DNA of 64,000 nucleotides, taken from assembly GCF_003612565.1 (NCBI RefSeq), contig NZ_RAZG01000008.1, forward strand, positions 50,942 through 114,941, written 5' to 3'. Source of the DNA: Roseburia sp. 1XD42-69. Lineage in GTDB: Bacteria; Bacillota; Clostridia; Lachnospirales; Lachnospiraceae. Below the pieces are notes generated by a model that saw only the letters and a list, made by a program, of their open reading frames with translations, searched no databases and was not told the origin of the DNA. Below, in pieces: positions 55,035 to 63,701 of this stretch (its first letter is position 1; every line of letters begins with the position of its first letter). A program made the position numbers and the translations under genes.

Positions 55035-55778
55035 ATGTTAAAAGGAAAAGTAGCAGTGGTAACAGGAGGCACAAGAGGAATCGGATACTGTATCGTAAAA
55101 AAATATCTGGAAAACGGCGCAAAAGTGATTCTCTTTGGCTCCAGAAAAGAAACCGTAGACAAAGCCCTTGACAGCTTAAAAGCAGAAAATGCAGGCTGGG
55201 AAGTGGAAGGGATGTATCCTGCCCTGACAAACCCAAAAGAAGTTGAGGCTGCTATTAAACAGATAAAAGATAAATACGGTAAAATCGACATTCTTGTAAA
55301 CAATGCAGGAATTTCCCAGAGCACGCCTTTATGTGACTATACCCCGGAAGAATTTAACAATATTATAAATTTAAATGTAAATGCTCTGTTTTACACCATT
55401 CTTCCCACAGTAAAAATCATGAAAGAGCAGGGGGGCGGCTGTATTATAAACACCAGTTCCATGGTGAGCTTAACCGGCCAGTCCAGCGGCGTGGGCTATC
55501 CCACCAGCAAATTTGCAGTAAACGGATTAACCATCTCCCTTGCAAGAGAATTAGGAAAAGACCACATCAGAGTAAATGCCGTTGCACCGGGAGTGACTAA
55601 AACAGATATGGTTGCCGCTCTTCCCGATGAAGTGGTAAAGAGAATTTCCATGCAGATTCCTATGGGAAGGCCGGGGGAGCCTGAGGAAGTGGCCGACGCA
55701 TTTTTGTATCTGGCCAGTGATTTATCAAGTTATGTTTCAGGGGAAATCCTGTCTGTGGACGGGGCTACCTGGATTTAA
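55035..55778 (+). CDS. SDR-family NAD(P)-dependent oxidoreductase
   Basis: A 247-residue classical short-chain dehydrogenase of FabG/BaiA type. The cofactor motif is TGGTRGIGY, followed by NNAGI, the catalytic Ser in INTSSMVS and YxxxK in GYPTSKFA, and the VAPGVTKTDM signature. A Gly-Ser-Arg-Lys run after strand 2 suggests NADP preference. It could act on acyl-ACP, sugars or steroids, and sequence alone does not decide. A promoter with a TTGGTACAAT extended -10 and GGAGG lie before ATG 55035. Confidence 0.92.
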   Translation: MLKGKVAVVTGGTRGIGYCIVKKYLENGAKVILFGSRKETVDKALDSLKAENAGWEVEGMYPALTNPKEVEAAIKQIKDKYGKIDILVNNAGISQSTPLCDYTPEEFNNIINLNVNALFYTILPTVKIMKEQGGGCIINTSSMVSLTGQSSGVGYPTSKFAVNGLTISLARELGKDHIRVNAVAPGVTKTDMVAALPDEVVKRISMQIPMGRPGEPEEVADAFLYLASDLSSYVSGEILSVDGATWI

Positions 55779-55842
55779 TTCCAATTTTATGGTACAATAT
55801 GAATAGAACCATTCATGTGCCTATAGGAAAGCAGGTGATCAT

Positions 55843-56007
55843 ATGCCAACTGAAAAAGAAATTAATAACTATTTATTTGACCAACTCTCTATCCTGGAAC
55901 GAATTGAGGCCGTAACAGATGATGAAAAAGCATTAAAACAAATTGAACTTGAACGAAAACAGATTAATCGAAAATTATATCAGAAACCGCCTTTAATTAG
56001 TGAATAA
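55843..56007 (+). CDS. Small helical protein of 54 residues, unknown function
   Basis: ATG 55843 is preceded by AGGTGATC and an extended -10 promoter (TGGTACAAT at 55790-55798). The frame encodes MPTEKEINNYLFDQLSILER and ends LYQKPPLISE. It is charged and helical with no Cys and no membrane segment. A terminator (56017-56054) follows directly. A promoter, ribosome binding site and terminator together argue that it is a real transcription unit. I recognise no family. Confidence 0.65.
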   Translation: MPTEKEINNYLFDQLSILERIEAVTDDEKALKQIELERKQINRKLYQKPPLISE

Positions 56008-56016
56008 AGGGCTCTT

Positions 56017-56054
56017 AAAAGGTGTAAAACCCTATATCGGATTTTACACCTTTT
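56017..56054. terminator. Bidirectional terminator between the small gene and the GH13 gene
   Basis: AAAAGGTGTAAAA (56017-56029) pairs perfectly with TTTTACACCTTTT (56042-56054), followed by TTTTT on the plus strand and A-rich on the other. Confidence 0.85.
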
Positions 56055-56061
56055 TTATCTT

Positions 56062-57798
56062 CTATGGATTTACCAATACAAAAACCTTCCCTTCCATAGC
56101 CGAAAGTTCCACTTCCCTCCCTGTCACCTTCTCCCCTTTCTCCCAGTCACAAAGCCTGTCCTTAAAACGTTCTGGCAAAACAACCTTTTGCTTTTCTTGG
56201 GATAATTGAAGCAGAACCAGCACTTCCTGCTCTGGGCATTTCCTGGTAAAACCGTAAACCATTTTTTCATTGTCCACAATGACGCTTCGAAAATTTCCCC
56301 GGGTAAGGGCCGGAAGGCTTCTCCGCATTTTAATACACTTCTTAAAATATTCTTCCATGGAAGGCACCCTTTCTCCCCAGGGCATGGGAGCCCGGTATTC
56401 CTCCTCCTCTTTTCCCGGAATCAGGGCCTCATCTCCATAAAAAACCGAAGGCGCCCCGGGACAGGTCATTAAGAAAAACACCGCAGCCTGAAAGGAAGCC
56501 TTATCTTTGTTACAGCAGGAGAAAAACCTTGGCACATCATGGGTGTCCAAAAAATTCATCTGAGCCAGGGACACAGGGTAGGGATAGCGGAGAAGCATGG
56601 CATTTACTTTTCTGTCAAACTCCTCCACGGAAATCCTCTTCTCTCCGAAAAATTCCTGGCAGAGGGACATAAAAGTGTAATTCATGGTGGAATCGAACTG
56701 GTCGCCTAAAAGCCAAATTTGCGCATTCTCCCAGATTTCCCCAATCAGGAGCGCATCTTCTTTTACCTTCCTTACCTCTCTGCGGAACTTCCGCCAAAAT
56801 TCGTGGTTAATCTCATTTGCCACATCCAGACGCCAGCCGTCAATATCCGCATACTGAATCCAAAATACACCCACCTTTGCAAAATAGTCTGCCACCTCCA
56901 AAGCCCCTGTATTTAACTTGGGCATCTCTTTTACATAGGCAAATGCCTCATAATTGGGAGGCGTCTCATAGGAAACAGGAAAAGGCATCTCATAAAACCA
57001 GTTTTTATACCCTGATTTTTCTTCCTTTTCCCGCACGTCCACAAAACCGTCAAACTGGGCGCCGCAGTGGTTAAAAACCCCATCTAATATCAGACGTATC
57101 CCATTTTTGTGAAGTTCACCGGAAAGCTCTCGAAGCTCCTCTTTCGTCCCAAAACAGGGGTCAACCTCAAAATAATTTATGGTATCATACTTGTGGCAGG
57201 ACTCTGCGGCAAACACAGGGTTTAAATACACACAGTTGACACCCAGATCCTTTAGATAGTCCACATTTTCAATAATTCCCCGAAGGGTCCCCCCATGGGT
57301 GCTTTTATATACCTTTCCATTTTCTGTAATACATTTTTTTTCATCCCTTAAAAAACGCTTTCCGCTTGCAAAACTGTCCGGAAAAATGTGGTACATCACC
57401 ATTTCCTTGGCCCAGGGGGGAATGGCCGGGATATCCTCCCTGCGGATATAGGGGAATTGAAAAAAATGTGTCCTGTTTGTCGGAATCTCCCCAGAAAATC
57501 CGTATTCCCCATAATAAATTCTGTTGTTTCCGTCATCCAGGGAAAAATAATAGCACACTCTGGTATAGCTGTCCCTGATTTTAGCCTCATAATATTCAAA
57601 CAAGCCATCCTCCGCAATGCGCTCCATCTCCACTTCTGTCACATCCACCGGGTCATTTACGCAGACTCTGTCACCGTAAAACAAACGGCTCTCCTTTATC
57701 TGATTTTTCCCGGCCCTTAAGCGTATCACCAGGGTATGCTCCCCCAGGGCATAGGCATAACAGGACAAGGGTATATGCAAAACTCCTTCTAACTGCAT
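56062..57798 (-). CDS. GH13 alpha-glycosidase (neopullulanase/cyclomaltodextrinase type)
   Basis: Cytosolic 578-residue enzyme without a signal peptide, probably cleaving imported maltodextrins. A beta-rich N-terminal domain (to about residue 125) precedes the GH13 barrel: YHIFPDSFASG, LNPVFAAESCHKYDT, LDGVFNHCG, nucleophile Asp in DGWRLDVANEI, acid Glu in LIGEIWENA and third Asp in LDTHDVPRF. It is the last gene of the malEFG-type operon, 26 nt after the MalG-like gene. Product specificity cannot be decided from sequence. Confidence 0.94.
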   Translation of the reverse strand: MQLEGVLHIPLSCYAYALGEHTLVIRLRAGKNQIKESRLFYGDRVCVNDPVDVTEVEMERIAEDGLFEYYEAKIRDSYTRVCYYFSLDDGNNRIYYGEYGFSGEIPTNRTHFFQFPYIRREDIPAIPPWAKEMVMYHIFPDSFASGKRFLRDEKKCITENGKVYKSTHGGTLRGIIENVDYLKDLGVNCVYLNPVFAAESCHKYDTINYFEVDPCFGTKEELRELSGELHKNGIRLILDGVFNHCGAQFDGFVDVREKEEKSGYKNWFYEMPFPVSYETPPNYEAFAYVKEMPKLNTGALEVADYFAKVGVFWIQYADIDGWRLDVANEINHEFWRKFRREVRKVKEDALLIGEIWENAQIWLLGDQFDSTMNYTFMSLCQEFFGEKRISVEEFDRKVNAMLLRYPYPVSLAQMNFLDTHDVPRFFSCCNKDKASFQAAVFFLMTCPGAPSVFYGDEALIPGKEEEEYRAPMPWGERVPSMEEYFKKCIKMRRSLPALTRGNFRSVIVDNEKMVYGFTRKCPEQEVLVLLQLSQEKQKVVLPERFKDRLCDWEKGEKVTGREVELSAMEGKVFVLVNP

Positions 57799-57824
57799 TG
57801 TTTCATCTCCATTCTCTCAAAAAA

Positions 57825-58664
57825 TCAGCCTTTCACGCCACCGGCCGTCAAGCCGGAAACCATATACTTTTGAATACAAAAGAAAATAATCAAAATAGGA
57901 ATGCTTACAAGCACTGCCGCCGCCGTAAACAATGACCAGCTTCTGCTGTAATCATTGGCCTGAAGCTGGTAAAGCCCCCCGGCAAGCGTATATTTGTCTC
58001 CGTTTAAAAGGAAAGTAGTGGCAAAAAGATATTCGTTCCACACAAAAATCAGCACCATCACCCCCGTCACGATAATCGCAGGCCGGGCAAGAGGCAGGAC
58101 AATTTTCACCAGCATTGTAAAATCCGAGGCCCCGTCAATTTTAGAAGCCTCTTCTATTTCCATCGGAATTGTGTCAAAGTACCCCTTTAAATTCCAGATA
58201 CTGAAAATGCACATAGACCCCGCATACACAATCATCAGCCCTGCATTGGAATCTAAAAGCCCAAAAGTCTTAAAGAGACGGAAAATTGCAAACATGGACA
58301 AAATCTGGGGGAAGGCATTTAACAGCACCAGGAGAAACAAAATCTTCATCCTTCCCTTAAAACGGTATCTGGAAAAAGCGTAGGAAGCCGTGGTGGCAAA
58401 CCCCATGGCAAGTACCATAGTACCCAGGCTTAATACCACTGAATTTTTAAGCCACAGCAAAAAGGGCTCTTCCGTTATAATTCTCCTGTAATTTTCCAAA
58501 GTAAAACTCCTGGGGCCGCCCCCTCCTGCAAATGCACTGCTGCCATCACTGACAGAGAGCAAAAAAGCATACAGCACCGGAACCAGGGTGATAAAACAGA
58601 GAGCTAAAAAAACTGTATTTAAGCTAATAAGCGAAAGTGCCTGCCTGATTTTTCGTTTTCTCAT
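57825..58664 (-). CDS. Sugar ABC transporter permease, MalG type
   Basis: A 279-residue membrane subunit with six helices. The EAA loop is MEIEEASKIDGASDFTMLVKIVLPLARPA (adjacent short motifs), with the conserved Gly in EAxxIDGA. The C-terminus AGGVKG follows FIFFCIQKYMVSGLT. It overlaps the MalF-like gene by 4 nt (ATGA). Typical of carbohydrate-uptake family 1 importers. No ATPase gene is present here, so a shared MsmX/UgpC-type ATPase is likely. Confidence 0.94.
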   Translation of the reverse strand: MRKRKIRQALSLISLNTVFLALCFITLVPVLYAFLLSVSDGSSAFAGGGGPRSFTLENYRRIITEEPFLLWLKNSVVLSLGTMVLAMGFATTASYAFSRYRFKGRMKILFLLVLLNAFPQILSMFAIFRLFKTFGLLDSNAGLMIVYAGSMCIFSIWNLKGYFDTIPMEIEEASKIDGASDFTMLVKIVLPLARPAIIVTGVMVLIFVWNEYLFATTFLLNGDKYTLAGGLYQLQANDYSRSWSLFTAAAVLVSIPILIIFFCIQKYMVSGLTAGGVKG

Positions 58665-59551
58665 GAATTTTCCTCCTTTAGCCCTCGGTTTGTAAACACA
58701 GAAAACAGGATAATAATTCCAAATATTAGAATAGAAACCGCCGAGGACAGTCCGTAATTATTGGAAACAAATGCATTTTCGTGGGCATATGTGATAATTG
58801 TCTGTATGGAGGCCCCGGTTAAGGAGCCTTTCTGTTTTGTCAAAAGATAGATAATATCAAACTGCTTAAAAGTGGTAAAGGCAGTCATAATTGCGGAAGG
58901 AGCAATGATGGGGCGGATGCAGGGCAGGGTGATAAAAATACTTTTCTGCCAGAAACCGGCTCCCTCCATCATAGCGCTTTCATACAGACTGGCATCTATG
59001 CTCTGCAATGCGCCGTCAATCATCATAATCATAAAAGGCAGGGCCATCCAGAGATTTAAAACCGTACATGCCAGAAATGCAGGTACGTTCTCAGACAGAT
59101 AATTCAGTTTTGTGCCTCCAAGGGCTGTTACCACTTTGTTTAAAAGACCAAATTCTGAGTTAAACATACAAACCTTCCACAAAAGAATGGAAACATATGC
59201 GGGCATAGCCCAGGGAAACATAAGAAGTGTTTTATACACACGCTTTAACTTTAGCCCCTCCGCATTTAATCCAAGGGCAATAAAATAGGCTAAAAAAAGC
59301 TGCACGCCCATATTTACAGCTGTCCACAAAAGGGTTGTGCCAATGGCGGAGAGAAATCCCGAATCCGCCTTTAAAAGCGCCCGCTTATAATTTTCCAGGC
59401 CGATAAGATGAAAATCATTCCAATGGTACAGATTCATGTTTGTCAAAGAAATATATGCCGTATAGAGAATTGGAAACACAATGACAATCCCTATTAGTAG
59501 AAATGCCGGCAATGAGTACAGCCATGGAGTGGCCTTTTTCCTGTTTTTCAT
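58661..59551 (-). CDS. Sugar ABC transporter permease, MalF type
   Basis: A 296-residue membrane subunit with six helices. The EAA-like loop is YESAMMEGAGFWQKSIFITLP. I chose ATG 59551, 6 nt after AAGGAG. An earlier in-frame start at 59641 would extend a hydrophilic tail into the binding-protein gene. It is translationally coupled to the MalG-like gene. Substrate, judged by the GH13 neighbour, is probably an alpha-glucan oligosaccharide. Confidence 0.94.
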   Translation of the reverse strand: MKNRKKATPWLYSLPAFLLIGIVIVFPILYTAYISLTNMNLYHWNDFHLIGLENYKRALLKADSGFLSAIGTTLLWTAVNMGVQLFLAYFIALGLNAEGLKLKRVYKTLLMFPWAMPAYVSILLWKVCMFNSEFGLLNKVVTALGGTKLNYLSENVPAFLACTVLNLWMALPFMIMMIDGALQSIDASLYESAMMEGAGFWQKSIFITLPCIRPIIAPSAIMTAFTTFKQFDIIYLLTKQKGSLTGASIQTIITYAHENAFVSNNYGLSSAVSILIFGIIILFSVFTNRGLKEENS

Positions 59552-59570
59552 GGTTTGCTCCTTCGCTCTT

Positions 59571-60857
59571 TTACTGAATATCAGAAATTGCGGTAACTGC
59601 CTCTTTTTGGAAATCCTCTGCCGCCTGTGATACATCCTCATTTGACTTATTCACCGCCGCCAAAAATCCTTCCGCCGGCCCCCACATAACGCTCATCTGG
59701 GGAATATTTGGCATAGGCTCTGCCGTATCCGCCGTCTTTTTCATAGTCAGGACCATTTCATTGGCAGCAACGTCACTGTTATGGTAAACTTTTTCATTAG
59801 CTGAAGCACAGTTATTATTTACCACCAAATCCACTCCCACTTTTTCGGAAGCCAGGGCAGATAACACCTTTTCCACCGCATCTTTTTTTGCCCCTGCACT
59901 GTGTTTTAAAACACCCACTCCCTGGACGCCGGAATAAGGGGCCAAAGCCTTACCGTTTGGCAGGGTAAATTCGGAGAGCGACTTCATTCCCAAATCAATG
60001 CCTGCATCCTTAATTCCAGATAAGAGCCAGGGCCCTCCGATAATGGCCGAAGCTTTTCCCTCATTAAACAATGTAGTCACTGTATTGTAATCCCCGTCCG
60101 CCTGAAGGGCTGCAAATTTCTGATTGTAGGCCACAGCCTCTATGGTTTCCGGCAGATTAAGTCCGGGATTTCCCTCTTTGTCAATAATACATCCCCCAAA
60201 CCCGTTAATAAAAGGCGCCACATTATAGGCTGTGGAATGCTGGTTGAGCACCCCATAGGTTCCTGCCTCCGTATCTGTATGGGTTTCCATATAGGCGTAG
60301 AGTTCATCGGTGGAATCCGGCACATCCCCCTCCCATAAACCTTTGTTATACAAAAACAACAGTGTCTCAAAATAAACCGGAACCATATACTGGGTATCCT
60401 TGTATGTGACGGCCTCCAGCGTCATCTCATTTAAGTCCCCGTTCAGGGAAGCCGTATCTAAAATATCCGACAGGGGTGCCAAAATTCCCATCTCAGCCAG
60501 CATCCCCAGGGAATCGTGGGCATAAAAATACATATCCGGGCCATTTACCTCATCCGTTCCGTAAAGTTTCAGCTGGTCTGTCAGGGCGGCTTTCTTTTCA
60601 AAAGAAACCCTAATGCCCTCTTCTTCCAACATCTCATTCACGTCTTTTTCCATGGTATCCATAATGGACTCATCCCCGTCGTGCCAGATTTTAATATTGG
60701 TTTCCCCTGCACTTTCCTTTTTGTCCGCTGTCTTTACCTCAGAGGCCTCTTTTTTCACGGAAGAATCTGTCTGCTTCTCCTTTGGCTCTTCCCCGCAGCC
60801 CGCCATTAATCCTGCAATCATACATCCGCATAAAATTTTACAAATCTCTCTCTTCAT
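59571..60857 (-). CDS. Sugar ABC transporter substrate-binding lipoprotein
   Basis: Extracellular binding protein of 428 residues. The signal peptide ends in lipobox LMAGC, giving a lipid anchor. The body has the family 1 fold: IKIWHDGDESIMD start, MYFYAHDSLGMLAE, VPVYFETLLFLYNKGLW and SAIIGGPWLLSGI. ATG 60857 follows GGAGG. It is first in an operon with the two permeases and the GH13 enzyme, behind a LacI-type operator. A maltodextrin ligand is suggested by context. Confidence 0.93.
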   Translation of the reverse strand: MKREICKILCGCMIAGLMAGCGEEPKEKQTDSSVKKEASEVKTADKKESAGETNIKIWHDGDESIMDTMEKDVNEMLEEEGIRVSFEKKAALTDQLKLYGTDEVNGPDMYFYAHDSLGMLAEMGILAPLSDILDTASLNGDLNEMTLEAVTYKDTQYMVPVYFETLLFLYNKGLWEGDVPDSTDELYAYMETHTDTEAGTYGVLNQHSTAYNVAPFINGFGGCIIDKEGNPGLNLPETIEAVAYNQKFAALQADGDYNTVTTLFNEGKASAIIGGPWLLSGIKDAGIDLGMKSLSEFTLPNGKALAPYSGVQGVGVLKHSAGAKKDAVEKVLSALASEKVGVDLVVNNNCASANEKVYHNSDVAANEMVLTMKKTADTAEPMPNIPQMSVMWGPAEGFLAAVNKSNEDVSQAAEDFQKEAVTAISDIQ

Positions 60858-60874
60858 CCTTTTCCTCCATTCCA

Positions 60875-60905
60875 AATATAGGAAAACGCTTTCCATATTT
60901 TTCAA
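60875..60905 (-). promoter_or_regulatory. Candidate promoter of the mal-type operon with embedded operator
   Basis: TTGAAA (60905-60900), 19 bp, TATATT (60880-60875) on the minus strand. The operator-like GGAAAGCGTTTTCC occupies the spacer. The 19-bp spacing is long. Confidence 0.45.
60881..60894. promoter_or_regulatory. LacI-type operator O1
   Basis: GGAAAACGCTTTCC is a near-perfect palindrome of the LacI/CcpA class centred on CG, upstream of the binding-protein gene. Confidence 0.65.
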
Positions 60906-60977
60906 GTTTAACGTCAACTTCTAATCTTATTTTCCACTTTTTTTCTTATAAAGTCAATGAAATCCCCATAAATATAC

Positions 60978-61006
60978 TTGACTTTGTCAGGAAAGCGCTA
61001 TACTAT
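60978..61006 (+). promoter_or_regulatory. Promoter of the LacI regulator with second operator
   Basis: TTGACT (60978-60983), 17 bp, TACTAT (61001-61006). A second operator-like GGAAAGCGCTATAC (60990-61003) overlaps the spacer and -10, suggesting autoregulation. Confidence 0.5.
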
Positions 61007-61041
61007 AATTCTATATTCAGTCACTTTTCAAGGAGGTTCTT

Positions 61042-62064
61042 ATGGCAGTTACCATAAATGATGTGGCAAGACTTGCAGGGGTTTCCCCCTCCACTGTATC
61101 TAAAGTTTTAAACAACTGGTCAACCATTTCCCCGGCAACGGCAGAGAGGGTTCATGAGGCAATTCGGAAGCTGGACTACACCCCAAATGCCAGGGCGGTG
61201 AGCTTTGCCAGACAGTCCACCAAAAATATTGCCTTTTTAACTGCAATCACCCGGAATGAGGCGTACAAAAATCCCCACATGTTTGATATCATGTGCGGTG
61301 TACACAACGAACTTGGGAAAGAAAATTATTCCCTGACATTAATCGACTCTTCCAGGGAAAGTTATCCCGGAGAGACGGCGGAAAAAATTATTTCCCAGAA
61401 ATCTGCTGATGGTATTGTGGTACACGGTTCCGCCGTCAATGAAACCGTGGGCAATCTTCTTGTAAAACGCCAATTTCCCCACATCATTATCGGACACCCC
61501 AATTTTTCCAGCCAGCTGTGCTGGATTGACACAAACCATGCCTTGGCCGGGGAATTTGCCGCAGAGCACATGATTTCCTGCAATTACACAAATGCTGCCT
61601 TTGTGGGAGGGAGAAAGTCTGACTTTATCTCAGTCCAGAGAGAACGGGGTTTTTTAGGGCTTATGGGCAAATACGGCTACGGCGTGCCCCAATCCCACGT
61701 GATACACACGGATTCCTCTGTGAGGGAGGCTGCCGCCGCTGCCTTAACACTGCTGTCCAAAAAAAATCCCCCCAGGGCCATTGTCTGTGAAAACAGCCAA
61801 ATCGCCCTGGGGGTTTCAAAAGGCATTGAAAAAACGGGGAAATCTGTCCCCAAAGATATTGCTTTCCTTACATTTGACACCTATCCTTACTCCGGTGTAA
61901 TTGAGCCTAAACCCACAATTATTGACATCAATATGTACGATATGGGGGTTCAGGCAGGGCAGGTAATGCTGCACAAATTGGAAAATCCTTCCCTGCAGGT
62001 GCAAAGCTATACTACCCTTCCGGTGCTTTTGCAGGGGGAGAGTACGGAAGTGGGGGGAGTGTAA
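61042..62064 (+). CDS. LacI-family transcriptional regulator
   Basis: A 340-residue regulator. The N-terminal helix-turn-helix is TINDVARLAGVSPSTVSKVLNN, followed by the hinge with YTPNARAVSFARQ. The periplasmic-binding-like effector domain has FDIMCGVHNELG and FLTFDTYPYSG. AAGGAGG is 7 nt before ATG 61042. It is divergent from the sugar importer operon, with an operator between them, and probably represses it until the sugar is present. Confidence 0.94.
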   Translation: MAVTINDVARLAGVSPSTVSKVLNNWSTISPATAERVHEAIRKLDYTPNARAVSFARQSTKNIAFLTAITRNEAYKNPHMFDIMCGVHNELGKENYSLTLIDSSRESYPGETAEKIISQKSADGIVVHGSAVNETVGNLLVKRQFPHIIIGHPNFSSQLCWIDTNHALAGEFAAEHMISCNYTNAAFVGGRKSDFISVQRERGFLGLMGKYGYGVPQSHVIHTDSSVREAAAAALTLLSKKNPPRAIVCENSQIALGVSKGIEKTGKSVPKDIAFLTFDTYPYSGVIEPKPTIIDINMYDMGVQAGQVMLHKLENPSLQVQSYTTLPVLLQGESTEVGGV

Positions 62065-62118
62065 TAAGATTAAGGTGTAAAGTCCTTATTCGGCCGTGTT
62101 GCTCTATCCATGTAATAA

Positions 62119-62907
62119 ACTAGACTGTTTGTAATCCGCAGAGAGGGATTTTACTATATTGATAAAACAAAAATGATAAAAGACCTGTTGGAGCATATGG
62201 CGTATGTAAATCTCTTCACACGTCCCAGGCGTTTTGGAAAAAACCTGAATATGAGTATGCTGAAATACTATTTTGAAATCGGGTGTGATAAAATGCTTTT
62301 TCATGAACTGGCAATTTCCGGAGAAAAAGATCTCTGTGAAAAATATATGGGAAAGTTTCCGGTTATCTCTATTAGTTAAAAAAACGCTGAGGGAGAGAAC
62401 TTTGCCAAAGCAAAAGGTAAACTGCGTTCCATCATAGGTCACGAAGCTTCCCGGTTTTCCTTTCTTGAAAACAGTGAAATATTATCCGAACCAGAACGCC
62501 TGCAATTTGCAAAACTTTTAGAATTAAATCACAGAGGCGAATTTGCAATGTCAGACGAACTCCTTGAGGACAGTTTATTTATGTTGTCAGGATTTTTGTA
62601 CCGGCACTATGGACAAAAGGCCATTATTCTCATTGACGAATATGACGTCCCTCTGGATAAGGCATATCAGTCAGGATACTATGATGATATGGTAAATCTG
62701 GTCCGAAACCTTTTTGGCCAGGCTTTAAAAACAAACAGCAGCCTGTATTTTGCAGTGCTCACCGGATGTTTGAGAATTTCCAGGGAAAGTATTTTTACAG
62801 GTTTTAATTATTTTAATGTATACACAGTAAAAGATGCATCCTACCATGAATATTTTGGATTTTCTGACAGAGAAGTTTTAGAATTGCTAGAATACTACTA
62901 TTGCTGA
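62119..62907 (+). pseudogene. AAA-ATPase-like protein with lost start and internal stop
   Basis: Remnant of the large AAA-ATPase_like/DUF1703-type family abundant in gut Firmicutes and Bacteroidetes. The typical N-terminal FYYIDKTKMIKDLL and TRPRRFGKNLNMSML are visible, but the normal RRFGKT is RRFGKN. The frame has no start and is closed by TAA at 62377-62379 (a one-base change from a Leu codon). It continues with KAIILIDEYDVPLDKAY (Walker B-like) and stops at 62907, missing the nuclease-like C-terminal half. Clearly inactivated. Confidence 0.88.
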
Positions 62908-62916
62908 AATCCCCTG

Positions 62917-63557
62917 TTATTCAAGCCGTAGCCTCCCCACAATACTTTGCTTCTCCAAATTCTTAAAACAGATATACGGAATCAGGACTGCAAAGACAAT
63001 CAAAATCGGTGTACAGATTATAAGGGGCAGGAGTGTGAAATGGAAAGTCGCTGTCCAGTCACCGGCTACCATCATCCGCACTCCAACAAGGACACCGAAA
63101 GCGCTTAGGATATAAGATACAAAGAGCGTACTAACCGCATAATAAAGGCCCTCGTCAATTAGCATCGTTTCCGCCTGCGGTTGGCATTCCTCGGACACAT
63201 CAAAGAACAGTTTTCGCAGGGTATTGTCCGGGTACATCATTCGGAAAGCATCTGCTGGAAGATAAAACGAAAGAAAATCCTGTATACTGCTGTTTACCCC
63301 TCAGTAATTGTGGCTATATCCATCACAATGGCCATAACCTCATATTGCTGTCCATTCAGTTCTACCATGTCCCCAACAGAATAAGTCGGCTGTGTTTCTT
63401 TCTCTGCATCTTCCGCACCGGTAGCCGCTTCCATAATTACATAGCCCCCCAGACAAAAATTTCTCTTTATCAAAGATGCCATGCGGAAGTTATCAGCTAC
63501 AACAAAAAGAACCTTGAAAGGGAGCTTCAGAACGAGAGCCGACAGCAGAACAGGCAA
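62917..63557 (-). pseudogene. C-terminal fragments of an FtsX-like ABC permease
   Basis: Two minus-strand frames make one C-terminal fragment of a MacB/FtsX-type permease. The first (to 63557) includes YSVGDMVELNGQQYEVMAIV and ends at a stop near 63294. The next bases read, in another frame, VNSSIQDFLSFYLPADAFRMMY, and this frame (62917-63240) holds the last membrane helices and IPYICFKNLEKQSIVGRLRLE. The shift lies in a GGGG tract near 63297. The first 500 or so residues of such permeases are absent. Confidence 0.8.
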
Positions 63558-63605
63558 CAGAACAGGACTAAGCGTAGGGGGGGAAGAAATTTAATGTGAA
63601 TTTTA

Positions 63606-63634
63606 TTGTAAAGACAAGCCTTATTTTGTATAAT
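63606..63634 (+). promoter_or_regulatory. Promoter upstream of the Rpn-type gene
   Basis: TTGTAA (63606-63611), 17 bp, TATAAT (63629-63634) on the plus strand, about 68 nt before the GTG at 63702. Confidence 0.6.
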
Positions 63635-63701
63635 TGAAGTGTGGCAGGAGCAGGATATATCGTATCTTATGTTACAGATTTTTAGAAATCAAGGTGGTAA
63701 G

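Noticed and set aside
55035..55778. Assigning the SDR gene to a bile-acid hydroxysteroid dehydrogenase
   Set aside because: The BaiA-like features are shared with FabG and many other SDRs, and no bile-acid genes are nearby.
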